A stretch of 48,521 nt of DNA from Paracoccus shandongensis (GTDB taxonomy: Bacteria > Pseudomonadota > Alphaproteobacteria > Rhodobacterales > Rhodobacteraceae): positions 1 to 48,521 of the forward strand of contig NZ_JAFLRK010000026.1 of NCBI RefSeq assembly GCF_017315735.1, written 5' to 3'. Made by a program: the position numbers and the translations under genes. How positions within the stretch are numbered: the first letter of the stretch is position 1; each line of letters begins with the position of its first letter. The notes beneath the pieces were generated by a model. That model had not been told where the DNA came from and searched no databases. It worked only from the letters and a program-made list of their open reading frames with translations. This document shows, in pieces, positions 41,941 through 48,521 of the stretch.

Positions 41941-42524
41941 CCCGGCTGCTGGCCCAGCATCGCGGCCGCGGACTGGATCAGGGACAGGTTCTCGCGCGCG
42001 GTGGCGATGAAGTCGTCGACCTCGCCGCTGGCCCAGGCCTTGGTGGCGGCGTTGGTCGCGGCGACGATGGCGGCGGCCAGGATCTCGATCTGGGCGGGGC
42101 GGGCGTCGGGGCAGCGGCGGCGCAGCAACTCTCGCATCTGGGCGCGGCGCGACAGCATGGTGGAATTGCGCAGCGCGTCCAGCTTGGGGTCGGTGTCCGA
42201 CAGCGCCAGGATATGGACCAGCAACTCGCGTTCGTCCAGGAAGCGGGACAGATGCGCGGTGATCAGGCGGTCCAGATCCTCGATCAGCGTGGCCGTGCCC
42301 GCGACGAACTGCTGGGATGCCTCGGCGGGATAATCGGGCGGCGGGCCCATCATCGCCGCTTCCTTGTAGGGATAGTAGTTGAAGAAGGTGCGGGTGCTGA
42401 TCCCCGCTTCCCGGGCAATCGCCTCGGTCGTGACGTTGGCCAAGCCGTCGCGCACTGCCAGCTGGACCGCCGTCGCCTGGATCTTCTTGGCGGTTCGGTA
42501 GCGGCGCGTCGTATGCGGCATCAT
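41937..42524 (-). CDS. TetR-family transcriptional regulator
   Basis: 195 residues with an N-terminal TetR helix-turn-helix (VTTEAIAREAGISTRTFFNYY at about 31-51, split here as a motif of 21 with conserved T, G and FNYY) and an all-helical ligand domain with no recognised specificity. AAAGG precedes two adjacent ATG codons; either may be used. It is convergent with rutR and the two stops overlap in CTAG. The neighbour upstream is the DUF882 gene, which ends about 160 bases away. Target unknown. Confidence 0.85.
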   Translation of the reverse strand: MMPHTTRRYRTAKKIQATAVQLAVRDGLANVTTEAIAREAGISTRTFFNYYPYKEAAMMGPPPDYPAEASQQFVAGTATLIEDLDRLITAHLSRFLDERELLVHILALSDTDPKLDALRNSTMLSRRAQMRELLRRRCPDARPAQIEILAAAIVAATNAATKAWASGEVDDFIATARENLSLIQSAAAMLGQQPG

Positions 42525-42681
42525 GCGGCCTTTTGTCTTGTGCTGGTCGCCGGATCTTTCTGCACCGACCCGTCTTCGTCAAGACGCATCCCGCGTTGCG
42601 GATCCCACGTCACCCACGCAAAAGGCGCCGCGCGCACGGGGGCGAGCGGCGCAGGGTCAAGCGAACCGGGTCTGGGGCTGT

Positions 42682-43242
42682 TCAGGCGCCCCAGCTGCGA
42701 ACCGGACCGCAGTCCATGTGGACGAAGTTCGAGCGCGAATACTTGCCCACGCCCCCGGCGCGGCAGGACGCGGCGGCATTGTACATCTGCCCGACCGAGC
42801 GCGACTTCAGCCGCAGGTCGGCGGCCTTGCCCACCATGTGCAGCGAATTGCGCGCCACGCCCGAGGACGACCGGCGCAGCATCGCGTTCGTTCGCGGCGA
42901 GCGATAGCCCGACAGCATCATGTAGGGTTCATTGGTCTGCAGCAGCCGGTGAGAGGCCGCGGCCACATCGACCGTGCGCGGGTCGATCCCGATCACCTCG
43001 CCCGTGCGCCAGTCGCGCATGAAGATGTTGATCTCGTTCAGGGCTTCGCGGACGTATTTGCCATCGACCCAATACACGGTGTCGAGGCTTTCGCCGGTCC
43101 TGCCCGAATACATGCGGATGCGGCGCATGTCGCCCGCGCCGCGAAGGAAACCGAAGGCGTTGGCCATCACGGGCGCTGCCGCCACGGTTGTCGCCGCAAA
43201 CACACCCAGGATGCCGCGACGCGAAAGAAGGTCGAGTGTCAT
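42682..43242 (-). CDS. DUF882 (YcbK/M15-like) Tat-exported protein
   Basis: 186 residues. The N-terminus MTLDLLSRRGILGVFAATTVAAA is Tat-like, with twin arginines at 8-9. The domain resembles M15 peptidases that cut peptidoglycan peptides: MLSGYRSPRTNAML, SLHMVGKAADLRL (His and Asp metal ligands) and FVHMDCGPVRSW. It is head-to-head with an L,D-transpeptidase, and the pair YcbK/YcbB is similarly adjacent in E. coli. A role in peptidoglycan remodelling is likely; catalytic activity is inferred. Confidence 0.9.
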   Translation of the reverse strand: MTLDLLSRRGILGVFAATTVAAAPVMANAFGFLRGAGDMRRIRMYSGRTGESLDTVYWVDGKYVREALNEINIFMRDWRTGEVIGIDPRTVDVAAASHRLLQTNEPYMMLSGYRSPRTNAMLRRSSSGVARNSLHMVGKAADLRLKSRSVGQMYNAAASCRAGGVGKYSRSNFVHMDCGPVRSWGA

Positions 43243-43547
43243 GTCAGATCGCCTGTCCCATTTCGTCTTTTGTCCGCCACATCCCCTGCGGCGCCACCAA
43301 GGTTATCCCCGGCTGCTTAACAATATGTCAAAAGACCGGGCGCTCAGAAACAGATTCCTGCCGTCGAAAGATGTATATCCAGAAGGTTAGGCAAAATCCT
43401 GCCGATGCAAGCCCGGTGTTGCGAATGCGTCCCGCTGCTGTGGCTTGGCTGCAACCATCCGCCCTTCGCGGCCGTCCGGCAGACTGCATCTTCTGGCGAA
43501 TGCCCTGTTCGGATGGCAGATTTGGGTCAAGACCGGGCGGGGTGATC
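43243..43547. other. Divergent control region between DUF882 and L,D-transpeptidase genes
   Basis: 305 bases without a supported gene. The central part (about 43310-43400) is the most AT-rich and contains the DUF882 promoter listed separately and TATATC at 43374-43379, which may belong to the plus-strand gene but lacks a well-placed -35 box. Short open frames exist here but none has both a ribosome binding site and a recognisable product. Confidence 0.5.
43302..43331 (-). promoter_or_regulatory. Promoter for the DUF882 gene
   Basis: On the minus strand, consensus TTGACA (43326-43331), 18-base spacer, GATAAC (43302-43307). This is the best sigma70 -35 box in the window. It leaves a leader of about 50 bases before the ATG at 43242. 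Confidence 0.5.
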
Positions 43548-45152
43548 ATGAACGGCTTGAGGCTGCTTGCTGCTATTCTTCTGATTTCAGGAGCTCAATC
43601 GGCGGTTGCGCAGCCGCAGGCTGGGCTTGCGCCGTCCGTTGGTGTTGCCGCCGCACCACGCCTGCATTTCACCGCGCCCGAGATGGCGCTGGCCCGGGCG
43701 GCGGCGGACAACCCCGATCTTGCCGCCTATTACGGCACCCACGGGCTGCAACCCGTGTTCATGGGGCCGCAGGCCGCACTGCGCCGTGATGCGCTGGTCC
43801 GGGCCATCGCGACCGCCCCGGCGCATGGCATTCCGGCGGGCCGTTATGCCCATACGGCGCTGTCCGGCGAGGCCAGGGACGTTGCGACCGAAGTGGGGCA
43901 GGCGCGAATCCTGGCGCGATACCTGCGCGACATGACGGGGGGCGTGGTCCGCCCCGCCCGCGTCGATCCCCTGATCAAGCGAGAGGTCAGGCGCCCGCCC
44001 ATCGACCGGCTGATCCACGACTTTGCCCGGGCCCCGGACCCCGCGCGCTTCCTGCTGGACCTCCAGCCGCGCCACCCGGCCTATCTGGCGCTGCAACGCG
44101 CGCTGCCGGGCGGCGAGGCGCTGGCCGTTCCCCCAAGCCTTCCCCGCATTCCCGAGGGGATGTGGCGGACCGGCGCGCGGGGCGAAGGCGTGGCGGCCCT
44201 GCGCGCCCGCCTGGACAGCATCGGCTTTGCCGCCCCCGCCCCCGACCCGCAGGCCTTTGACGCGGCCCTGGCCGATGCGGTCGCGCGCTATCAGAAGGCT
44301 GTGGGCCTGCCCCCGGACGGGGTTGCGGGGCCCAAGACCATCCGCCACCTGAACGGCGACATGCCCGACGATGCCCGCAGCCGCGCCATCGTCGTGGCGC
44401 TGGAGCGGATGCGCTGGATGGCGGGCGAGGATCTGGACGCCCGCCATGTCTGGGTCAACATCCCCGAATACACCGCCCGCATCATGGAAAACGGGGCCGA
44501 GGTGTTCAAGACCCGCGTCGTCGTGGGCAGCACCGAACATGACCGGCAGACGCCCGAATTCTCGGACCAGATCGAATATGTCGTGGCGAACCCGCGCTGG
44601 AACGTGCCGCGGTCCATCACGGTCAAGGAATACCTGCCAAAGCTTCAGGCGAACCGCAACGCCGTGTCCCATATCGACGTGGTGGACGGGAACGGCAACG
44701 TGATCGCGCGCGACCGGATCGACTTTGGCCGCTATACGGCGGCGAATTTCCCCTATCGGATGCGGCAGAAACCCAGCGACGACAATGCGCTGGGGTTGGT
44801 CAAGTTCATCTTTCCGAACCCCTGGAACATCTATCTGCACGACACGCCGACCAAGCACCTGTTCGGCAACGCCATGCGCGCCCGTTCGCATGGCTGCATC
44901 CGCATCGGCGATCCGTTCGACCTGGCCCATGCGCTGCTGTCGAAGCAGACGGACGACCCGCAGGCGATGTTCCAACGGGCGCTGGATCGCGGCAAGGAAA
45001 GCTGGCTGAAGCTGACGCCGCCGGTCCCGGTGCATCTGGTCTATTTCACCGCCTTCCCCGACGCCGACGGCACCATCCGCCGGTTCGAGGATGTCTATGG
45101 CCGCGATGCGTTGCTGTATGACGCGATCCAGAAGGCCGGGCTGGATTCATAG
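43548..45152 (+). CDS. L,D-transpeptidase (YcbB-like)
   Basis: Forms 3-3 crosslinks in peptidoglycan or attaches proteins to it. 534 residues: signal peptide ([21 protein letters not shown]), an N-terminal scaffold region, a peptidoglycan-binding domain (about 205-270, [16 protein letters not shown] and [17 protein letters not shown]), and the YkuD catalytic domain with His448 and Cys450 in [22 protein letters not shown] lies before the ATG at 43548; longer upstream frames have no signal peptide. Divergent from DUF882. Confidence 0.92.
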   Translation: MNGLRLLAAILLISGAQSAVAQPQAGLAPSVGVAAAPRLHFTAPEMALARAAADNPDLAAYYGTHGLQPVFMGPQAALRRDALVRAIATAPAHGIPAGRYAHTALSGEARDVATEVGQARILARYLRDMTGGVVRPARVDPLIKREVRRPPIDRLIHDFARAPDPARFLLDLQPRHPAYLALQRALPGGEALAVPPSLPRIPEGMWRTGARGEGVAALRARLDSIGFAAPAPDPQAFDAALADAVARYQKAVGLPPDGVAGPKTIRHLNGDMPDDARSRAIVVALERMRWMAGEDLDARHVWVNIPEYTARIMENGAEVFKTRVVVGSTEHDRQTPEFSDQIEYVVANPRWNVPRSITVKEYLPKLQANRNAVSHIDVVDGNGNVIARDRIDFGRYTAANFPYRMRQKPSDDNALGLVKFIFPNPWNIYLHDTPTKHLFGNAMRARSHGCIRIGDPFDLAHALLSKQTDDPQAMFQRALDRGKESWLKLTPPVPVHLVYFTAFPDADGTIRRFEDVYGRDALLYDAIQKAGLDS

Positions 45153-45193
45153 GCCCGGAAGGTCTAAGTCGCTTTCCGACAAAGGGGGCGACC

Positions 45194-46294
45194 ATGGCAA
45201 TCACCATCCGCGAATTGGCGCAGGCGCTGGACGCCCAAGGCTGGGGCGACCTGGATCTGCGGGTCACGGGCGCGTCCGAGCCTGCCGCGACAGGGCCGGT
45301 GGGGCCAGAGGGAGGCGTGATCGCCCTGGCGATGTCGCCCAAATACGCCGAGACGCTGAAGCCCGGCAGCATCGCCATCCTGGCCCAGGGCATGGACCCC
45401 GAGGCCCTTGGCCTGAAGGCCGCGATCTTTGCGCCGCGCCCGCGCCTGCTGATGGCGGGGCTGACGCGGGCCTTCGATCCCGGTCCCGGCATCGCGCCGG
45501 GCATCCATCCGACGGCGGTGATCGACCCCTCGGCCCAGGTGGGGCAGGGCGCGGCCATCGGCCCCTTCGTGGTGATCGGCGCGGATGTGCGGATCGGGTC
45601 GGGCGCGCGGATCGGGCCGCATGTCTCGATCGGGCGCGGCACGCGGCTTGGCGATGACGCGCTGATCCACGCGGGCGCGCGGATCGCCCATGGCGTGACG
45701 GCGGGCCACCGGCTGATCGTGCAATCGGGCGCGGTGATCGGCGGCGACGGCTTTTCCTTCGTCACGCCCGAGGAGTCGGGGATCGAGGAAATCCGCCGCA
45801 CCCTGGGCACGCGCAAGGGCATCAAGCAGCAGCACTGGACGCGCATCCATTCGCTGGGCGGGGTGGAAATCGGCGACGATGTGGAAATCGGCGCCAATGC
45901 CACCATCGACCGGGGCACGATCCGCGCGACCCGCGTCGGCAACGGCACCAAGATCGACAACCTGGTGATGCTGGGCCACAACGTCGTGGTGGGCGACGAC
46001 TGCCTTTTGTGTTCGCAGGTGGGCATCGCCGGGTCTTCCAGGATCGGCAACCGCGTTGTGCTGGCGGGCAAGGTCGGCGTCAGCGACAACATCGAGGTGG
46101 GCGACGACGTGATCGCGGGCGGGGCCAGCAAGATCTTCACCCGCGTTCCGGCGGGCCGCGTCATCCTGGGCAGCCCGGCCGTGAAGATGGAAACCCAGAT
46201 GGAGATCCAGAAGGCCATGCGCCGCCTGCCGCGTTTCGCGCAGCAACTGGCAAAGCTTCAGGAAACTGTTACACGACTGTTGGAAAAGGGCTGA
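45194..46294 (+). CDS. lpxD: UDP-3-O-acylglucosamine N-acyltransferase
   Basis: Third enzyme of lipid A synthesis; adds the amide-linked acyl chain. 366 residues: N-terminal uridine-binding domain, then a left-handed beta helix of hexapeptide repeats (about 100-330, [21 protein letters not shown] and so on) and a C-terminal helical part. The conserved [10 protein letters not shown] holds the catalytic His. An insertion of about 25 residues ([18 protein letters not shown]) interrupts the helix near residue 192. AAAGGGGGCGACC precedes the ATG. acp follows after 12 bases. Confidence 0.94.
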   Translation: MAITIRELAQALDAQGWGDLDLRVTGASEPAATGPVGPEGGVIALAMSPKYAETLKPGSIAILAQGMDPEALGLKAAIFAPRPRLLMAGLTRAFDPGPGIAPGIHPTAVIDPSAQVGQGAAIGPFVVIGADVRIGSGARIGPHVSIGRGTRLGDDALIHAGARIAHGVTAGHRLIVQSGAVIGGDGFSFVTPEESGIEEIRRTLGTRKGIKQQHWTRIHSLGGVEIGDDVEIGANATIDRGTIRATRVGNGTKIDNLVMLGHNVVVGDDCLLCSQVGIAGSSRIGNRVVLAGKVGVSDNIEVGDDVIAGGASKIFTRVPAGRVILGSPAVKMETQMEIQKAMRRLPRFAQQLAKLQETVTRLLEKG

Positions 46295-46306
46295 GCAGGA
46301 GGCTTC

Positions 46307-46573
46307 ATGACCGACCAGATCAGAGACCGCATCACCGCCATCATCGCCGAACAGGCCATGCTTGAACCCGACCAGATCAGCGACGATTCGACCCCCCAGG
46401 ATCTGGGCATCGACAGCCTGGGGCTGGTCGAATCGATCTTCGCGCTGGAGGAGGAGTTCGACATCTCGATCCCCTTCAACGCAAACGAGCCCGACAAGTC
46501 GGATTTCGACATCTCGACCATGGGCACCATCATCGCGGCCGTGGAACGGCTGGTGGCGCAGAAGGCTGCATGA
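46307..46573 (+). CDS. Acyl carrier protein, probably dedicated to lipid A
   Basis: 88 residues, acidic, with the phosphopantetheine attachment serine in LGIDSLGLVESIF (Ser41). Sequence around it (IFALEEEFDISIPF) is nearer to special-purpose carriers such as rhizobial AcpXL than to the main fatty-acid AcpP. AGGAGG lies 6 bases before the ATG. The stop overlaps the ketosynthase start (ATGA) and lpxD lies just upstream, so the three are one coupled unit. Confidence 0.88.
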   Translation: MTDQIRDRITAIIAEQAMLEPDQISDDSTPQDLGIDSLGLVESIFALEEEFDISIPFNANEPDKSDFDISTMGTIIAAVERLVAQKAA

Positions 46574-47838
46574 GTCCGAAGACATCTGGCAAGACGGCCG
46601 AAACAGCGCCTGCGCCCCCCGCAAACGGGCTGCGGCGCGTGGTCATCACCGGCGCGGGCACGATCAACGCCCTGGGCCATGACGTGCCGACGACGCTGGC
46701 CGCCTTTCGTGAAGGGCGCTGCGGCATCGGTCCGCTGGAGTTCCGCGACGTGGACCGGCTGTCGATCCAGATCGGCGCGCAGGTCCATCCCTGGCGGGCC
46801 GAGGATTACTTCAACCGCCAGCAAATCCTGCTTTACGACAAGTTTACGCAATTCGCGCTGCTGTCGGCCAAGCAGGCGGTGGCGCAGTCGGGGCTGGATT
46901 TCCAGGGCGCGCTTGGTTTGCGGTCGGGCGTGGTGCTGGGCACCGCCGGGGGCGGGCTGAACACCTGGGATGAAAATTACCGCACCGTCTATGAGGAAGG
47001 GAAGAACCGCGTCCATCCCTTCGTCGTGCCGAAGCTGATGAACAACGCCGCCGCCAGCCATGTCAGCATGGAATTCGGGTTGCGCGGCCCGGCCTTTACC
47101 GTGGCGACCGCCTGCGCCAGTTCCAATCACGCGATGGGCCTTGCGTTCCAGATGGTGCGGTCGGGCGGGGCGCAGGTCATGCTGACCGGGGGGTCCGAGG
47201 CGATGCTGTGCTTTGGCGGCGTCAAGGCCTGGGAAGGCCTGCGCGTCATGTCCAAGGACGCCTGCCGTCCCTTCAGCGCCAACCGCAACGGCATGGTCCA
47301 GGGCGAGGGCGCGGGCGTCTTCGTCTTCGAGGATTACGACCATGCCCGCGCGCGCGGCGCCGACATCCTGGCCGAGGTGGTGGGATTCGCCATGTCGTCC
47401 GACGCGCAGGACATCGTCATGCCCTCGGCCCAGGGGGCGGAACGCGCGATCACGGCGGCCTTGCAGGACGGGGGCCTGAACCCCGAGGACGTGGGTTACA
47501 TCAACGCCCATGGCACCGGCACGGCGGCCAATGACAAGACCGAATGCGCGGCGGTGGCCCATGCCTTCGGGCACCATGCGGACCGGCTGATGATGTCGTC
47601 TACCAAGGCGATGCACGGCCATGTCATCGGCGGCACCGGCGCGGTGGAGCTGCTGGCCTGCATCATGGCGCTGCGCGACGGCGTGATCGCGCCCACCATC
47701 GGCTATCAGGAGGCCGACCCCGAATGCGCGCTGGACGTGGTTCCGAACGAGGCGCGCGAGGCCCGCGTCGATGCCGTGCTGTCCAACGCTTTCGCCTTTG
47801 GCGGGCTGAACGCGGTGATCGCGCTGCGCCGGGTCTGA
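46570..47838 (+). CDS. Beta-ketoacyl-ACP synthase (FabF-like)
   Basis: Condenses acyl and malonyl units on acyl carrier protein. 422 residues, thiolase fold: active-site Cys182 in TVATACASSNHA, and two histidines in YINAHGTGTAAND and TKAMHGHVIGGTGAVE, so all three catalytic residues are present. The N-terminal 20 residues are a non-conserved Pro/Ala extension. It is coupled to the preceding carrier protein and to lpxD. It is more likely a specialised synthase than the housekeeping FabF, which is usually beside fabG/acpP. Confidence 0.9.
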   Translation: MSPKTSGKTAETAPAPPANGLRRVVITGAGTINALGHDVPTTLAAFREGRCGIGPLEFRDVDRLSIQIGAQVHPWRAEDYFNRQQILLYDKFTQFALLSAKQAVAQSGLDFQGALGLRSGVVLGTAGGGLNTWDENYRTVYEEGKNRVHPFVVPKLMNNAAASHVSMEFGLRGPAFTVATACASSNHAMGLAFQMVRSGGAQVMLTGGSEAMLCFGGVKAWEGLRVMSKDACRPFSANRNGMVQGEGAGVFVFEDYDHARARGADILAEVVGFAMSSDAQDIVMPSAQGAERAITAALQDGGLNPEDVGYINAHGTGTAANDKTECAAVAHAFGHHADRLMMSSTKAMHGHVIGGTGAVELLACIMALRDGVIAPTIGYQEADPECALDVVPNEAREARVDAVLSNAFAFGGLNAVIALRRV

Positions 47839-47860
47839 TGCCAGGTCCGATGAGGGCATG

Positions 47861-47888
47861 AAAAAACCGCGCCCGGGTGGGGCGCGGT
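47861..47888 (-). terminator. Intrinsic terminator of the IalB gene
   Basis: ACCGCGCCC and GGGCGCGGT form a perfect 9-bp stem with a 5-base loop. Reading on the minus strand it is followed by six T (AAAAAA at 47861-47866 on the plus strand), a classical intrinsic terminator. It lies 21 bases after the IalB stop. The stem may also stop the convergent ketosynthase transcript, though without a T-tract in that direction. Confidence 0.8.
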
Positions 47889-47909
47889 CCCGTATCCTGC
47901 CGCCTTGAA

Positions 47910-48521
47910 TCAGTTGGCGGGGGCAGCCTGCGGCGCGGGGACGGCCTGGGCCGCCACCTCGTCGGCATAGGCCGACAGCGCGTCAAAGGCCGCGGTAAAG
48001 CCCGACAGCGACAGCTTCAGCCGGACCGGGTTCTCGCGGTTGCCGCCGAAGGGCAGCAGGGTCAGCGTCGCCTCGCTTCCGCGCTTCAGGGCGTCAAGCT
48101 CGGCCTGGGTGAAGCCCAGGCGGGACACGCAGCCGACCGGGGCGCAGAAGCTGAAGGGATAGCCCCGCGCCTCGCCCTGGCCTACGGCAAAGCCCAGACC
48201 CTGGATCAGGTCGGTTTCCAGGGGCGCCACCAGCGTCGCGCCCGCCGCCACGTCCTTGTTGTTCTTCAGCGGGATCAAGGTCATCTCGGCGACCGAGTTG
48301 CCTTCGCCGTCCTTCAGCAGCTGATACAGCTCGCAGGGATCCTTGCCCTGTTCGGCCTTCAGGCAGCGGGTGGTCCAGTCCTGGGTGGTGGACTTGACGT
48401 AATACTGGCCGACCTGCGGTTCCGCATTGGCGGGCGCTGCGGCAGGGGCGGCGGCGCCGTCTGTGGCGGGGGCGGCGGCAGGCGCGTCAGCCGCGGGGGC
48501 CTCGGCGGCGGGGGCCGGTGC
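47910..48521 (-). CDS. Invasion-associated locus B (IalB) family protein, 5' end cut by the window edge
   Basis: 204 codons to the window edge without a start; the signal peptide lies outside. The visible N-terminal part is Ala/Pro/Asp-rich low complexity, followed by the IalB domain beginning QDWTTRCLKAEQGKDPCELYQ, then AEMTLIPL, FCAPVGCVSRLGF with paired cysteines likely to form disulfides, and a C-terminal helix. Such proteins are exported and common in Rhodobacterales; the name comes from Bartonella and does not imply virulence here. An internal Met near 48284 is not the start because the domain begins before it. Confidence 0.82.
   Translation of the reverse strand, partial: APAPAAEAPAADAPAAAPATDGAAAPAAAPANAEPQVGQYYVKSTTQDWTTRCLKAEQGKDPCELYQLLKDGEGNSVAEMTLIPLKNNKDVAAGATLVAPLETDLIQGLGFAVGQGEARGYPFSFCAPVGCVSRLGFTQAELDALKRGSEATLTLLPFGGNRENPVRLKLSLSGFTAAFDALSAYADEVAAQAVPAPQAAPAN

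Noticed and set aside
47861..47888. Terminator assigned to the ketosynthase transcript only
   Set aside because: The T-tract is on the minus strand side, so the IalB gene is the main user; a role for the plus strand is secondary.
1..48521. CRISPR arrays, prophage genes, complete insertion sequences, rRNA
   Set aside because: No regularly spaced direct repeats, phage structural or integrase genes, transposase genes, or rRNA-like sequence were seen on either strand.

Overview
The window is a high-GC chromosomal segment whose gene order (dusB-ntrB-ntrC-ntrY-ntrX-trkA-trkH-hfq-hflX) and protein style (Ala/Pro-rich secreted proteins, NtrC without the sigma54-contact loop, IalB, DUF882) point to the alphaproteobacterial family Rhodobacteraceae/Paracoccaceae. 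Paracoccus or a close relative is my best guess. That assignment is inference from gene content; there is no rRNA gene in the window. I see no prophage, complete insertion sequence or CRISPR array.

Layout. 1-2.1 kb: a truncated lipoprotein gene and L-serine deaminase (sdaA), both on the minus strand. 2.3-14.5 kb (plus): dusB, the nitrogen two-component pairs NtrB/NtrC and NtrY/NtrX, potassium uptake TrkA/TrkH, Hfq and HflX, ending in a BIME-like palindromic repeat. 14.6-16.8 kb (minus): ung-trpD-trpG. 16.9-22.1 kb (plus): an Ala/Pro-rich envelope protein that looks like an anchor without its enzyme domain, a PLP aminotransferase, a PpiD-like chaperone and trpE. 22.1-25.0 kb (minus): PRC-barrel protein, xanthine phosphoribosyltransferase, LysE-type exporter and fabI. 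25.1-27.1 kb (plus): pdxH, a double cold-shock-domain protein, a DUF192 protein and tRNA-Pro(TGG). 27.06-27.5 kb is a gene-poor scar with a fragment of a large repeat adhesin, next to a DUF982 gene.

27.8-41.9 kb is a reductive pyrimidine-catabolism locus in two blocks. preT/preA (dihydropyrimidine dehydrogenase) lie at the left. Dihydropyrimidinase, an N-carbamoyl amino acid amidohydrolase and an NMT1/THI5-type ABC transporter lie at the right, with a divergent RutR-type TetR regulator. A RutR-like palindrome sits in the rutR/amidohydrolase promoter region, and a degenerate copy sits in front of preT, so the two blocks look like one regulon. Between them are a PepSY protein / OmpR regulator / histidine kinase operon, a divergent secreted protein made of PepSY-like repeats, and a YitT membrane protein.

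41.9-48.5 kb is a cell-envelope region: a TetR regulator, a head-to-head DUF882 (M15-like) protein and L,D-transpeptidase, then lpxD with a dedicated acyl carrier protein and a beta-ketoacyl-ACP synthase, and an IalB-family protein cut by the right edge.

Most of the window is conserved core genome. The less ordinary parts are the PepSY-repeat sensing module, the lpxD-acp-ketosynthase trio (a possible source of 3-oxo-acyl chains for lipid A), the two-block RutR regulon, and the palindromic repeats, one of which supplies the hflX stop codon and another of which lies inside a permease reading frame.
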